Source of the DNA: Planctomycetota bacterium
Lineage (GTDB): Bacteria; Planctomycetota; Brocadiia; SM23-32
DNA length: 8,248 bases
NCBI GenBank assembly: GCA_018334735.1
Contig: JAGXLK010000082.1
Location: 1 to 8,248 of the forward strand
Direction: 5' to 3'
Position 1 is the stretch's first letter; every line of letters starts with the position of its first letter. This document shows positions 1 through 7,253 of the stretch, one piece after another. The notes beneath the pieces are model-generated. The model searched no databases, was not told the DNA's origin, and saw nothing but the letters and a program-made list of their open reading frames with translations. The translations under genes were made by a program, and so were the position numbers.

Positions 1-1418
1 GGAGAGTTTCGAACAACCTGTTTTGGCTCCCGAAAGATCACACCCAACAACCTTGTCTGCTCAAGGTGGGAAGGGGCCGGTTCAACCACTGCGGAGTGTA
101 TTTCACCGTCATGCTCCCACACGATTTCCCTTGGATTGTTTCCGGCGCGACCGTTGGCGCGCAGAATATCCTGCCAGCTTTCAGTTTTTACGCGCCCTAT
201 CTTCACGATTTTATCACCCGGCCGCATACCCGCCTCCCATGCAGGCCCCTCCTCTCTCAGCCATGTGAGACGGCCGGCATCTTGGAATTTAATGCTGAAT
301 TTAAAATCCTCAAAGCGACGTTTATCAGGGATATCAACTTCGACTATCTGCTGAGTCTCACCTCGCTGCACCAACAGCTTCTGCGTCCCAAAAGATTCTT
401 GTACAGCCCTCTCCAGGTCCAGAAAGTTCTCGATCTTTTTGCCGTTGACTTCTACAATTCGGTCTTTAGGCCGCAAACCCGCCAATTCGGCCATACCATC
501 TCCTTGTAGCGATTTTATTCCGGCCGATATATATGAGATCCCCAGCACATAACGTGAAGACGGTTCAAGGTTTACCTCCAATTCCAACGGCTCTTCTCTC
601 CCTTTTCTTATCACTCTAACCGGGAGGGTTTCCCTGGTGCAAAAATCTATCTCGTCCCGCATTTTACTCACTGTTTCAACGTGAACGCCGTTCACAGACA
701 CAATTTTATCCATCAGCTCGACGCCCGCTTCCCTGGCCGGACATCGCTTGTTTTCTCCTTGCCCCACTTCCACCAAACCATTGACAACCGTTTTTATGGG
801 TGGACCTATTCCTATCCGCCGGATACCCACCAGGTCATCGTATTCAGTGGCAAAATTATATTGGTACAACTCCCCGTCACGCTTCACGTCCATCTCAATT
901 TCCCGCACACTTTTTATTGCCACTTCGTGCTGCACGTCTTTGAAATCCGGGGCCTCAATGGAATTGATACGCTCGACTTTATCCCCCCGACGAAGACCGG
1001 CCTTCCACGCCGGCATATCTTTCTGAAGCTGACCGACTTCTGCCACCGGGAATGGCACCCCGATCGAAAAGGCCGCCACGTAACCTACGACCGCAAGAAC
1101 CATATTCATGAAAACGCCAGCCACAAAGACGATCGCACGCTGACCGGGCGTTTTGGAGCAAAACTCGCCTGGATCACCTGAGCTTTCACTGGCTATTTCT
1201 CCCGCCAGTTTCACGTAACCACCGAGTGGTATCAGCGATATCCGGTATTCAGTTTCGCCTTTCTGAAAACCGACGAGTTTCCGCCAGAAACCGATAGAGA
1301 ACACTTCCACACGAACTCCGACGGCTTTTGCCGCGATAAAATGACCGAACTCATGAACAAGAATTAGTATTCCAACGGCAATCGCAGCTTCAACGATACT
1401 CAAAGCTGAGCGCAACAT
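1..1418 (-). CDS. rseP: RseP-family site-2 zinc metalloprotease, four PDZ-like modules, 3' end outside window
   Basis: Intramembrane protease of the M50 (site-2 protease) family. RseP members cut membrane-bound anti-sigma factors or remnant signal peptides within the inner membrane. Seen: the first membrane segment carries the zinc motif HEFGH at residues 22-26; GGYVKLAGE follows at about 70-80; a second membrane segment lies near 97-123 with AGVFMN, where many homologues have GPxxN. Four PDZ-like modules come next, with carboxylate-loop/strand motifs at residues 136-142 (PAWKAGL), 227-233 (PAREAGV), 308-315 (GMAELAGL) and 392-398 (PAWEAGM), spaced 82-91 residues apart. The frame is open through residue 472 at the window edge, so the C-terminal LDG-containing membrane domain is not visible. 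E. coli RseP is about 450 residues with two PDZ domains, so this one is clearly longer. The ATG start has an AGGAGG seven bases upstream, inside dxr, and overlaps dxr by 19 bases, implying translational coupling. The family assignment is firm; the substrate is unknown. Confidence 0.95.
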   Translation of the reverse strand, partial: MLRSALSIVEAAIAVGILILVHEFGHFIAAKAVGVRVEVFSIGFWRKLVGFQKGETEYRISLIPLGGYVKLAGEIASESSGDPGEFCSKTPGQRAIVFVAGVFMNMVLAVVGYVAAFSIGVPFPVAEVGQLQKDMPAWKAGLRRGDKVERINSIEAPDFKDVQHEVAIKSVREIEMDVKRDGELYQYNFATEYDDLVGIRRIGIGPPIKTVVNGLVEVGQGENKRCPAREAGVELMDKIVSVNGVHVETVSKMRDEIDFCTRETLPVRVIRKGREEPLELEVNLEPSSRYVLGISYISAGIKSLQGDGMAELAGLRPKDRIVEVNGKKIENFLDLERAVQESFGTQKLLVQRGETQQIVEVDIPDKRRFEDFKFSIKFQDAGRLTWLREEGPAWEAGMRPGDKIVKIGRVKTESWQDILRANGRAGNNPREIVWEHDGEIHSAVVEPAPSHLEQTRLLGVIFREPKQVVRNS

Positions 1419-2569
1419 CGACGTGCCTCCTCTCGCGCCCAACGATCCGCCGCTTCGAGGTCGGCGAGGTCAGGCTTCTGTACCAGATCATGTTCATCAA
1501 GCACTTCTCTGGCAACTCCGGTGATATCCGTAAAAGCAATTTGTTCTCTCAAGAATTGTTCGACCGCCACTTCGTTAGCGGCGTTCAGCACAGCCCCGCT
1601 GGTCCCACCCCGTCGTGCCACCCGATATCCGATTTCCAACGCCGGAAATGTCTCACAGTCCGGTTCCTCAAGGTCCAAATTTCCAACTTTTGTCAGATCA
1701 AGTCTTTCTACCGATCCAGGGATTCGGTCAGGATACGTCAGCGCGTACTGTATCGGCAATTTCATATCAGGAACACCCAGCTGGGCCAGAACCGACCCAT
1801 CTACAAACTCGACAAGCGAGTGAATAATAGATTGTGGGTGAACCAGAACGTCGATTTGATCAACTTCGAGATCGAACAGCCAGCGGGTTTCTATAACTTC
1901 CAGGGCCTTGTTCATCATTGTAGCACTATCGATCGTGATTTTCTTCCCCATATCCCAGGTAGGATGGTTAAGTGCTTCGGTCGGCGTCACATCCCGGAGC
2001 TGGTTCTTATCCCTCCCACGGAATGGACCGCCGCTTCCGGTCAGGATCACCCGCCGGACCTCCGCACGCTTACCACTTGCCATCGCCTGGAAAATCGCGC
2101 TTTGCTCGCTGTCAACCGGAAGTATTGAAGTAGCGTTTTGTCGGGCGAGCCTGTTCACTAAAGGTCCACCAACCACGAGCGTTTCTTTATTCGCCAGTGC
2201 GAGAGTAAGACCCAGTTCAAGGGTACGAACTGACGGCCCGAAGCCCGCCCAACCGGTGATAGCCCCCACTATGATGTCCGCCTCCACATTCTCCAGCATC
2301 TTGCATATTCCGTCAGGTCCGAAGTACAGCTCAACATTCTCCTCGCCCACGGCCTCGGAAAAATCGCTTTTGTGCTGGAGATCGGCAATAGCCGCGCTAA
2401 ACGGGTTGAATTCCCGCACCTGCTCGGCAAGTTCTTTCCAACGCGAATACGCGCTCAAACCAACGACCTCGATTCTGCCGGAAAGCCCCCTCACAACATC
2501 CAAGGTGCTGTTTCCAATCGAGCCAGTGCTGCCGAGTACTATTACTTTTCTGGCTATCTCTTCAACCAC
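1400..2569 (-). CDS. dxr: 1-deoxy-D-xylulose 5-phosphate reductoisomerase (MEP pathway, step 2)
   Basis: Cytosolic enzyme that isomerises and reduces 1-deoxy-D-xylulose 5-phosphate to 2-C-methyl-D-erythritol 4-phosphate using NADPH and a divalent metal. At 389 residues it has the normal family length. Seen: the dinucleotide-binding GSTGSIG at residues 13-19; NKET at 127-130; the metal-binding PVDSEQSA with Asp153 and Glu155; the third ligand Glu224 in KALEVIE; a GSGGPFRG stretch near 178-185; the flexible lid HPTWDMGKK at 202-210 with its Trp; and VHPQSIIHS at 243-251. All catalytic elements are present. The start is GTG, six bases after the ispG stop, with a GGAG nine bases upstream that overlaps the last ispG codon; no in-frame ATG lies near. 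It is the middle gene of the ispG-dxr-rseP unit and probably relies on the promoter ahead of ispG. Confidence 0.97.
   Translation of the reverse strand: MVEEIARKVIVLGSTGSIGNSTLDVVRGLSGRIEVVGLSAYSRWKELAEQVREFNPFSAAIADLQHKSDFSEAVGEENVELYFGPDGICKMLENVEADIIVGAITGWAGFGPSVRTLELGLTLALANKETLVVGGPLVNRLARQNATSILPVDSEQSAIFQAMASGKRAEVRRVILTGSGGPFRGRDKNQLRDVTPTEALNHPTWDMGKKITIDSATMMNKALEVIETRWLFDLEVDQIDVLVHPQSIIHSLVEFVDGSVLAQLGVPDMKLPIQYALTYPDRIPGSVERLDLTKVGNLDLEEPDCETFPALEIGYRVARRGGTSGAVLNAANEVAVEQFLREQIAFTDITGVAREVLDEHDLVQKPDLADLEAADRWAREEARRCCAQL
1426..1431 (-). promoter_or_regulatory. Ribosome binding site of rseP inside dxr
   Basis: Read on the minus strand this is AGGAGG, followed by a seven-base spacer and ATG. 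It lies in the 3' coding end of dxr and fixes the rseP start despite the 19-base overlap with dxr. Confidence 0.8.
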
Positions 2570-2575
2570 GGGAAA

Positions 2576-3640
2576 TCACTCCAACTTTCCTATCTGTTCC
2601 AGCAAAGCATCTGCCAACTCAGAACTTGGACGTTTATCAATTTTCTTTCCGTTGCGAAAAATAAAACCAAAATCTTTTCCCCCGGCCACACCGACGTCAC
2701 ATTCTGCTGCTTCGCCGGGACCGTTGACGACACACCCCATTACAGCCACCCGCAGGGAACGATCGCAATCTTTTAACCTCTCGCGCACTTCCTCGACCAG
2801 TTCGCATAGATCAATTTCGCAACGTCCACATGTCGGACACGAAACAATTTCTGGGCCACTGGGCTCTCTCAGCCCCGCGACCTCCAGGATTTTACGGCCG
2901 GCCCGGATTTCATCGTGCGGCGGACCTGTCATTGAAACTCGAATGGTATCACCGATCCCATCGAGAAGCAGGGCACCAATTCCCATAGCGCTTTTTACGA
3001 GGCTTATATCCTGCGGGCCGGCGGCCGTCACACCGACATGAAACGGATAATCGCAGCGATCAGCCGCGAGCCGGTAAGCCTTCACCGTGTTCACCACATC
3101 ACTGGCCTTAAGGCTTACGACAAGACTCTCGCATCCCTCCGCTTCTGCAGCCTGACAGCCTTCGAGCGCTTCTCGAACCATCAATTCGGCCATTTCTTCG
3201 CCCGTCTCGGAAACCTCCAGACCGTCCCGGGGCCGTGCCGACCCGGAATTCACGCCGACTCGCACCTTGATTCGCTCTTCCCCGGCACGTCGAAAGACTT
3301 CCCGCAACCCGGCGGTATCCTCCATATTTCCCGGATTGATTCGAATCCCATCCGCTCCCGCGTCAATAGACCTCAACGCAAGATCCGGCTCAAAGTGAAT
3401 GTCGGCAATTAGAGGTAAAGCAGAACGTTTCACAACCTTTTCAAGCGCCGCGGCAGCCCGACGGTTAGGGACAGCACAGCGAATAATTTCGCACCCGATT
3501 TCCGCCAGCTCCTCGATCTGCTGAACGGTCGCATCAACATCCTCCGTGTGGGTCTTTGTCATCGACTGGATGCTGACCCGCGCGCCACCGCCGATGGTAA
3601 CGGGGCCGACTTCGACAGGTCGTGTTTTTCTCCGTTTCAT
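2576..3640 (-). CDS. ispG: 4-hydroxy-3-methylbut-2-en-1-yl diphosphate synthase (MEP pathway, [4Fe-4S] enzyme)
   Basis: Converts 2-C-methyl-D-erythritol 2,4-cyclodiphosphate to HMBPP, the penultimate step of the MEP isoprenoid pathway, with electrons from ferredoxin or flavodoxin. The protein has 354 residues, the short bacterial form without the insert found in plant and some bacterial enzymes. Seen: the N-terminal TIM-barrel start with VSIQSMTKTHTEDV near 22-35; LPLIADIHF at 75-83; GIRINPGN at 98-105; and a C-terminal iron-sulfur domain with Cys268, Cys271 and Cys303 plus Glu310 in the GCVVNGPGE motif. This Cys/Cys/Cys/Glu spacing matches the E. coli enzyme (270, 273, 305, 312). The ATG starts a typical MKRRKTR opening, although the Shine-Dalgarno upstream is weak. 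It is the first gene of the unit, behind a near-consensus promoter and a structured leader. Elsewhere ispG often follows dxr and rseP; here it leads. Confidence 0.97.
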   Translation of the reverse strand: MKRRKTRPVEVGPVTIGGGARVSIQSMTKTHTEDVDATVQQIEELAEIGCEIIRCAVPNRRAAAALEKVVKRSALPLIADIHFEPDLALRSIDAGADGIRINPGNMEDTAGLREVFRRAGEERIKVRVGVNSGSARPRDGLEVSETGEEMAELMVREALEGCQAAEAEGCESLVVSLKASDVVNTVKAYRLAADRCDYPFHVGVTAAGPQDISLVKSAMGIGALLLDGIGDTIRVSMTGPPHDEIRAGRKILEVAGLREPSGPEIVSCPTCGRCEIDLCELVEEVRERLKDCDRSLRVAVMGCVVNGPGEAAECDVGVAGGKDFGFIFRNGKKIDKRPSSELADALLEQIGKLE

Positions 3641-3672
3641 GCGAGACGCTCGAAGAATATGCTTGAAAACAA

Positions 3673-3711
3673 TCCACCGAAAACCACGAGGTTTAAACGT
3701 TAAACGGTGGA
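3673..3711 (-). promoter_or_regulatory. Nested inverted repeats in the ispG leader
   Basis: An outer perfect 7-base pairing, TCCACCG (3673-3679) with CGGTGGA (3705-3711), encloses an inner 5-base stem AAACC (3681-3685) with GGTTT (3690-3694) and a four-base loop. The 8-base palindrome GTTTAAAC sits at 3691-3698. The segment lies in the transcribed leader between the predicted ispG start of transcription (about 3723) and the ispG ATG. It could fold in the mRNA or act as a protein-binding site. No run of T follows on the minus strand, so it is not a simple intrinsic terminator. The function is inferred and unproven. Confidence 0.35.
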
Positions 3712-3729
3712 AAGCGGATGGACTCTTGA

Positions 3730-3758
3730 ATTATAGACTTATTCGCTCCTTTTATCAA
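3730..3758 (-). promoter_or_regulatory. Sigma-70 type promoter of ispG-dxr-rseP
   Basis: On the minus strand there is TTGATA (3758-3753), a 17-base spacer and a perfect TATAAT (3735-3730). Eleven of twelve consensus bases match with optimal spacing. Transcription would start near 3723, leaving a leader of about 80 bases before the ispG ATG. Confidence 0.75.
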
Positions 3759-3840
3759 AAGGCACCATGTAATACCCTGTCCTGGGAAAACTTACATTGT
3801 TCAGGCTGGATTAGAATCACCGATGACGGATTTTGCTCTT

Positions 3841-3867
3841 TTTTCAGCAAGCGGCAAGTGATATAAT
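3841..3867 (+). promoter_or_regulatory. Extended -10 promoter of the membrane protein gene
   Basis: TGATATAAT at 3859-3867 contains a perfect TATAAT with the TGn extension, which reduces the need for a -35 box. The best upstream element is a poor T-rich stretch beginning near 3839-3841. The predicted start of transcription is near 3874, about 60 bases before the ATG. Confidence 0.55.
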
Positions 3868-3923
3868 TCCGCAGAGGTACCGATGGTCTTTGCCATATCA
3901 TAATCTACGTTTTTTGTCAGAAG

Positions 3924-3929
3924 AGGAGG
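3924..3929 (+). promoter_or_regulatory. Ribosome binding site deciding the membrane protein start
   Basis: AGGAGG lies five bases before ATG at 3935. It supports that start over an in-frame TTG at 3833, which lies upstream of the predicted -10 box and so would not be transcribed from it. Confidence 0.8.
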
Positions 3930-3934
3930 CATAC

Positions 3935-4774
3935 ATGTTCAGTAGAATAGGCCAGACATTCGACCTGATGAAAATGTCGTGGCAGGTGCTGAAAAAAGAC
4001 AAAGAAATGCTGTTTTTTCCTCTGCTGTCAGCTATCTCCTGTCTTATCGTACTCGCCTCATTCTTTGTTCCGCTGAACGCCACCGGGAACCTCGCTCCTC
4101 CGGGCGAAGGAGCGTCTTCAGTTCAAGAGATTATTTATTGGGCAATTGTGTTTCTTTTCTATTTCTGCAACTATTTCGTCATTATTTTCTTTAATTCCGG
4201 ACTGATCGCCTGCGCTATCATCCGGTTCCGCGGGGGCAACCCAACGGTTATGGACGGAATCCGGGCTTCTCTGGCGCGTCTCCATTGCATCATCGGCTGG
4301 GCATTGCTGGCTGCTACTGTCGGGCTTGTGCTCAGAATGCTGGAAAGTCGATTTGAAAAAGCTGGTCGAATTATCTCCAGCATACTGGGAACTGCCTGGA
4401 CTATCATGACATATCTCGCGGTCCCTGTTCTCGTTATCGAAAAAACAGGGCCCATTGAGACGTTCAAACGTTCTACCGGCCTGCTGAAAGATACCTGGGG
4501 GAGTCAGCTGGTGGGAGAATTTGGTTTTGGACTAATTTTCTTCATGCTTTCCCTCCCGGCAGCTGTCTTTGTCTTTCTGGGATTCCTCGGCGGCACAGCC
4601 CTGACGCTATCCGCCGGTATCGCGGTCGCTGTTCTCTATATGATTATAATTGGGCTTGTACAATCGGCACTGCAGGGCATCTTCCAGGCGGCACTTTACC
4701 TCTACGCTGCCGACCAGGAAGCTCCGGAGGGATTCGATACTTCTTCGTTGAGTAATGCAATCCATGAACGCTAA
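3935..4774 (+). CDS. Multi-pass membrane protein, resembles the DUF6159 group
   Basis: A 279-residue integral membrane protein of unknown function. Seen: an amphipathic N-terminus (FDLMKMSWQVLKKDKEML, residues 9-26) that leads straight into hydrophobic segments at about 25-45, 67-97, 117-134, 147-167, 195-219 and 222-245, giving roughly six membrane helices. A short polar loop rich in Gly and Pro lies near 48-62, a basic loop near 97-115, and a polar C-terminal tail after about 260. No catalytic motif is visible. The opening pattern, a SW-x-L-x-K-DKE-x-L-x-FP stretch before the first helix, is what I recall from the DUF6159 family of bacteria and archaea; this is recognition from memory, not a search. 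It is a single-gene transcript with its own promoter and strong ribosome binding site, divergent from ispG and converging on the GH65 gene. No function should be inferred from its neighbours. Confidence 0.88.
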   Translation: MFSRIGQTFDLMKMSWQVLKKDKEMLFFPLLSAISCLIVLASFFVPLNATGNLAPPGEGASSVQEIIYWAIVFLFYFCNYFVIIFFNSGLIACAIIRFRGGNPTVMDGIRASLARLHCIIGWALLAATVGLVLRMLESRFEKAGRIISSILGTAWTIMTYLAVPVLVIEKTGPIETFKRSTGLLKDTWGSQLVGEFGFGLIFFMLSLPAAVFVFLGFLGGTALTLSAGIAVAVLYMIIIGLVQSALQGIFQAALYLYAADQEAPEGFDTSSLSNAIHER

Positions 4775-4832
4775 CCGCGGAAGGTATTTGCTCGAATTTC
4801 TCGTGTTCCAGCGCCGATACCTGTAAACCTTC

Positions 4833-7061
4833 TTATAGCTCCCACGTGCGCCACTCATTCGTCACGCAACGCGTTCTGTTGCCAACCGTGACATCACGTT
4901 GGTCACCATCGGTTTTCAGCTCTATCGTTTCGTGGGTTAGGCGTACGAAAATCCGGCTTCCTCTGAATTTGATACGGAACGCAAGACTATCCCACTGCTC
5001 AGGCAACGACGGATCGAACGCCGGGACTCCTTCTCGTAATATGAAGCCGCCGAAACCGTGAACAAGAGCCTGCCATGTCCCTCCCAGCGACGCTGCGTGG
5101 ATACCGGTGTCGTTTTCAGCGTATTCACCAAAATCCAGTTCGGCATCACGCATAAAAAGATCATACGCCCGCTCGAGGCGTCCCACCCGAGCACCGAGAG
5201 CGGCATAAATACTACGACTCAAACTTGAAGCGTGCGTCGAACGCGCCTCGTAGTAATCAAACCCTTTCCTGCAGGTCTCTTCCGAAAAATCATCGGGGAA
5301 AAGATAATACAAGAGCACCGTATCGGCCTGTTTGCTTAATTGTGTGGGTTTCATGCTGTGAAGAACGGGACCGGTAAACATTTTTTGAGTCATATCTCCA
5401 TCCGGACGTTCGTCCTTCAGATCGAAGAAACCTTCAAATTGCTCGTGGATTCCTTTTTCATCGTCAAACGGAACGTAAAACTGATCCGCCATTTCCCGCC
5501 AGAGTTCTATCTCCCGGGGTTCTATATTTAGCTGGCGCCGCAGGTCCTGAGCCTCACCGGTTTCCTCCCGTTTATCGACTGCATCTGCTGCACGTCTCAG
5601 ATTCCAGGCGGCAAGATAATTCGTCAGCGCATTGTTATCGATTCCTGTGTGAATTTCGTCGGTTCCGGTAATATTTAAGATTACATACGCCCCTTTCTCT
5701 TCATCCCATTCTGCTCGGTCCACCCAGTATCTCGCCGCTTCCACTACCAGCGGAACGCCACAGTTCGCGAAGAATTCGGGCGCGTTCACAGCAGACTGAT
5801 AACGATCAACGGCGTATGCGATGTCGGCCTGGAGATGATCCTGCCAACCCAATCCACCGTAGCTGCGTTCTTTCGCATCTATCGAAGTATTCCACGGAAA
5901 TCGCGCTCCCCTCATATTCATCTCGCGCGCATTTTCCCGTGCATCCGGCAGAAATCGGCAACGGTAGCCGAGAAGCGCTTGAGCCACCGCCGGCCGCGTA
6001 TAGAGGGAAAATGGGAAAAGGTAAATCTCAGTATCCCAAAAGATAAGTCCTTTATAGCCGTTGCCGTGGAGCCCTTTGGCGCCGATGCTGACGGTATCAT
6101 CGTCGATCCCGAGGGAATTAAGATGAAAGATATTGAACCGTACGGCTTTTTGGGCTCGCGGATCGCCTTCGATAATAACATCCGTGTCATCCCACAGTCT
6201 TTTCCATGCATCAACATGTTCCCGCACCAGTTCCCCGCAGGTGAGACCTGATATCGCATCAAGCTCCTCTTTCGTAATTTCAGGGACAACGGCACAATCG
6301 CGGGAGTTGTAAAAAGCTGCCCGTTTCTCAAAACCAATCGGCTCTCCTTCAGGAAGCTCAAAGGTCATGGTTTCCGACAGCTTATCTTCCTGCACTCGAC
6401 TGGAACGTTCTGCTTCAGACTCGACGCAAAGCTGAGTTGCGCAGGCCACTTCAATTTCTGACTCCGCTGTCACAGTTGAAAGAAAAATGCCGTTCTGCCC
6501 CATGTCCGCCACGCTCATTTTGGCGTAGTGGCTCGTCTCCGAACTCGAACCATACTTCGTTTTCCACCCATCTATTTCGCTGGTCAACCGCGTGTGCCCG
6601 GTGTAATTGATAGCCGTGAGCCGTCCCCAGACCAGACCACAGTGGCGTCGTGCCAAATGTATCAAACGTGCACTCTCCCAACGTGTTTCCCGTCTGGCAT
6701 CATCTCGCCATAGCACATTTGTCCAGAGAATGCCCTGTTTCATGTCGAGTGCCCGGGAATATTCGAGGATTTCCCCGCTTCGAAGATTAAAATCGAAGCC
6801 GTCGATGTTTGCATTCAGCCCGATCCAGCAGGGCAAATTGACAATTTCATACTGGTGGCCGGCAAGATCGTAAACTCCCGCCACGTAGAACCCAGGATCC
6901 CCCAGATCAATGTTGAACGGAAGACTTCCCCGTAACCCCCCATAACCATTAGCAAGGGCAAAAATTGTTTCGTAATGCTGAATCTCAAAAGGTTCAAATT
7001 TTTCTTCCAAAATCAGCCATTCGGATGGAGCCGGTTTACAAACCGTATCAAATCCCAGCAT
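4833..7061 (-). CDS. Glycoside hydrolase family 65 protein, probable disaccharide phosphorylase
   Basis: Family 65 contains inverting phosphorylases of maltose, trehalose, kojibiose and nigerose, which give beta-glucose 1-phosphate, and some hydrolases. At 742 residues the length is typical. Seen (numbered from the ATG at 7061): ETIFALANGYGGLRGS at 31-46 in the N-terminal beta-sandwich; the barrel motif GLIFWDTEIYLFPF at 338-351; GTDEIH near 466-471 with Glu469 as the expected general acid; SKQADTV at 576-582; THASSLS at 609-615, the region that binds phosphate in the phosphorylases; and GIHAASLGGTW at 653-663. These phosphate-site motifs favour a phosphorylase over a hydrolase. Specificity cannot be assigned, and no beta-phosphoglucomutase gene is nearby. 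The stretch between the two barrel motifs reads GWQDHLQADIAYAV, where I recall E-x-E/Q-x-H patterns in characterised members. Start: ATG 7061 fits the family and has GGAG 11 bases upstream; ATG 7112 (AGAAGG, 7 bases) is an alternative. No signal peptide is seen, so it is probably cytosolic. Confidence 0.92.
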   Translation of the reverse strand: MLGFDTVCKPAPSEWLILEEKFEPFEIQHYETIFALANGYGGLRGSLPFNIDLGDPGFYVAGVYDLAGHQYEIVNLPCWIGLNANIDGFDFNLRSGEILEYSRALDMKQGILWTNVLWRDDARRETRWESARLIHLARRHCGLVWGRLTAINYTGHTRLTSEIDGWKTKYGSSSETSHYAKMSVADMGQNGIFLSTVTAESEIEVACATQLCVESEAERSSRVQEDKLSETMTFELPEGEPIGFEKRAAFYNSRDCAVVPEITKEELDAISGLTCGELVREHVDAWKRLWDDTDVIIEGDPRAQKAVRFNIFHLNSLGIDDDTVSIGAKGLHGNGYKGLIFWDTEIYLFPFSLYTRPAVAQALLGYRCRFLPDARENAREMNMRGARFPWNTSIDAKERSYGGLGWQDHLQADIAYAVDRYQSAVNAPEFFANCGVPLVVEAARYWVDRAEWDEEKGAYVILNITGTDEIHTGIDNNALTNYLAAWNLRRAADAVDKREETGEAQDLRRQLNIEPREIELWREMADQFYVPFDDEKGIHEQFEGFFDLKDERPDGDMTQKMFTGPVLHSMKPTQLSKQADTVLLYYLFPDDFSEETCRKGFDYYEARSTHASSLSRSIYAALGARVGRLERAYDLFMRDAELDFGEYAENDTGIHAASLGGTWQALVHGFGGFILREGVPAFDPSLPEQWDSLAFRIKFRGSRIFVRLTHETIELKTDGDQRDVTVGNRTRCVTNEWRTWEL

Positions 7062-7204
7062 GTGTTTTATATCTCCGCTATTCAAGGGAAAACTCCAGAG
7101 GAAGTATACCATCGCGTTGCCTTCTTGCCAAAAGACATTACTGGTCCGTTCCTCTTGATTTTGTGTGTTCAGCAGGACGGCGGCGGTTTTTTCTTGTCGC
7201 CGTA

Positions 7205-7233
7205 TTGCCTTTAGCAAACAAATATGATAGAAT
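7205..7233 (+). promoter_or_regulatory. Promoter of the small lipoprotein gene
   Basis: TTGCCT (7205-7210), a 17-base spacer and TAGAAT (7228-7233), with a TGn extension at 7225-7227. Transcription would begin near 7240, giving a leader of about 60 bases before the ATG at 7302. Confidence 0.6.
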
Positions 7234-7253
7234 GGGTAACAGTTATGTGGCAA
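7224..7253 (-). promoter_or_regulatory. Promoter of the GH65 gene, overlapping the divergent one
   Basis: On the minus strand there is TTGCCA (7253-7248), an 18-base spacer and TATCAT (7229-7224). Its -10 box shares bases 7228-7229 with the -10 box of the plus-strand promoter. The predicted start of transcription, near 7217, lies downstream of the in-frame ATG at 7268 and so argues against that longer start for the GH65 gene. Confidence 0.5.

Noticed and set aside
979..1161. Possible broken rseP, because a short minus-strand ORF lies there in another frame
   Set aside because: Reading the minus strand codon by codon from 1418 gives one unbroken frame with all expected motifs. The gene simply has no stop inside the window.
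66..1181. Plus-strand open frames of 147 and 166 codons in the left part
   Set aside because: They are opposite the RseP coding frame, which is continuous from 1418 to the left edge. No family features were seen.
1908..3041. Plus-strand open frame of 377 codons
   Set aside because: It lies wholly opposite dxr and ispG, both of which have full family motifs. Its translation is Ser/Pro/Arg-rich with no recognisable domain, and it lacks a ribosome binding site. It is an antisense shadow.
3833..3934. Longer start (TTG at 3833) for the membrane protein
   Set aside because: It has no ribosome binding site and precedes the predicted -10 box. ATG 3935 has AGGAGG at ideal distance.
4782..4822. AGGTAT / ATACCT inverted repeat in the gap between the convergent genes
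   Set aside because: The stem is only six bases with a loop of nearly 30 and no T run, too weak to call a terminator.
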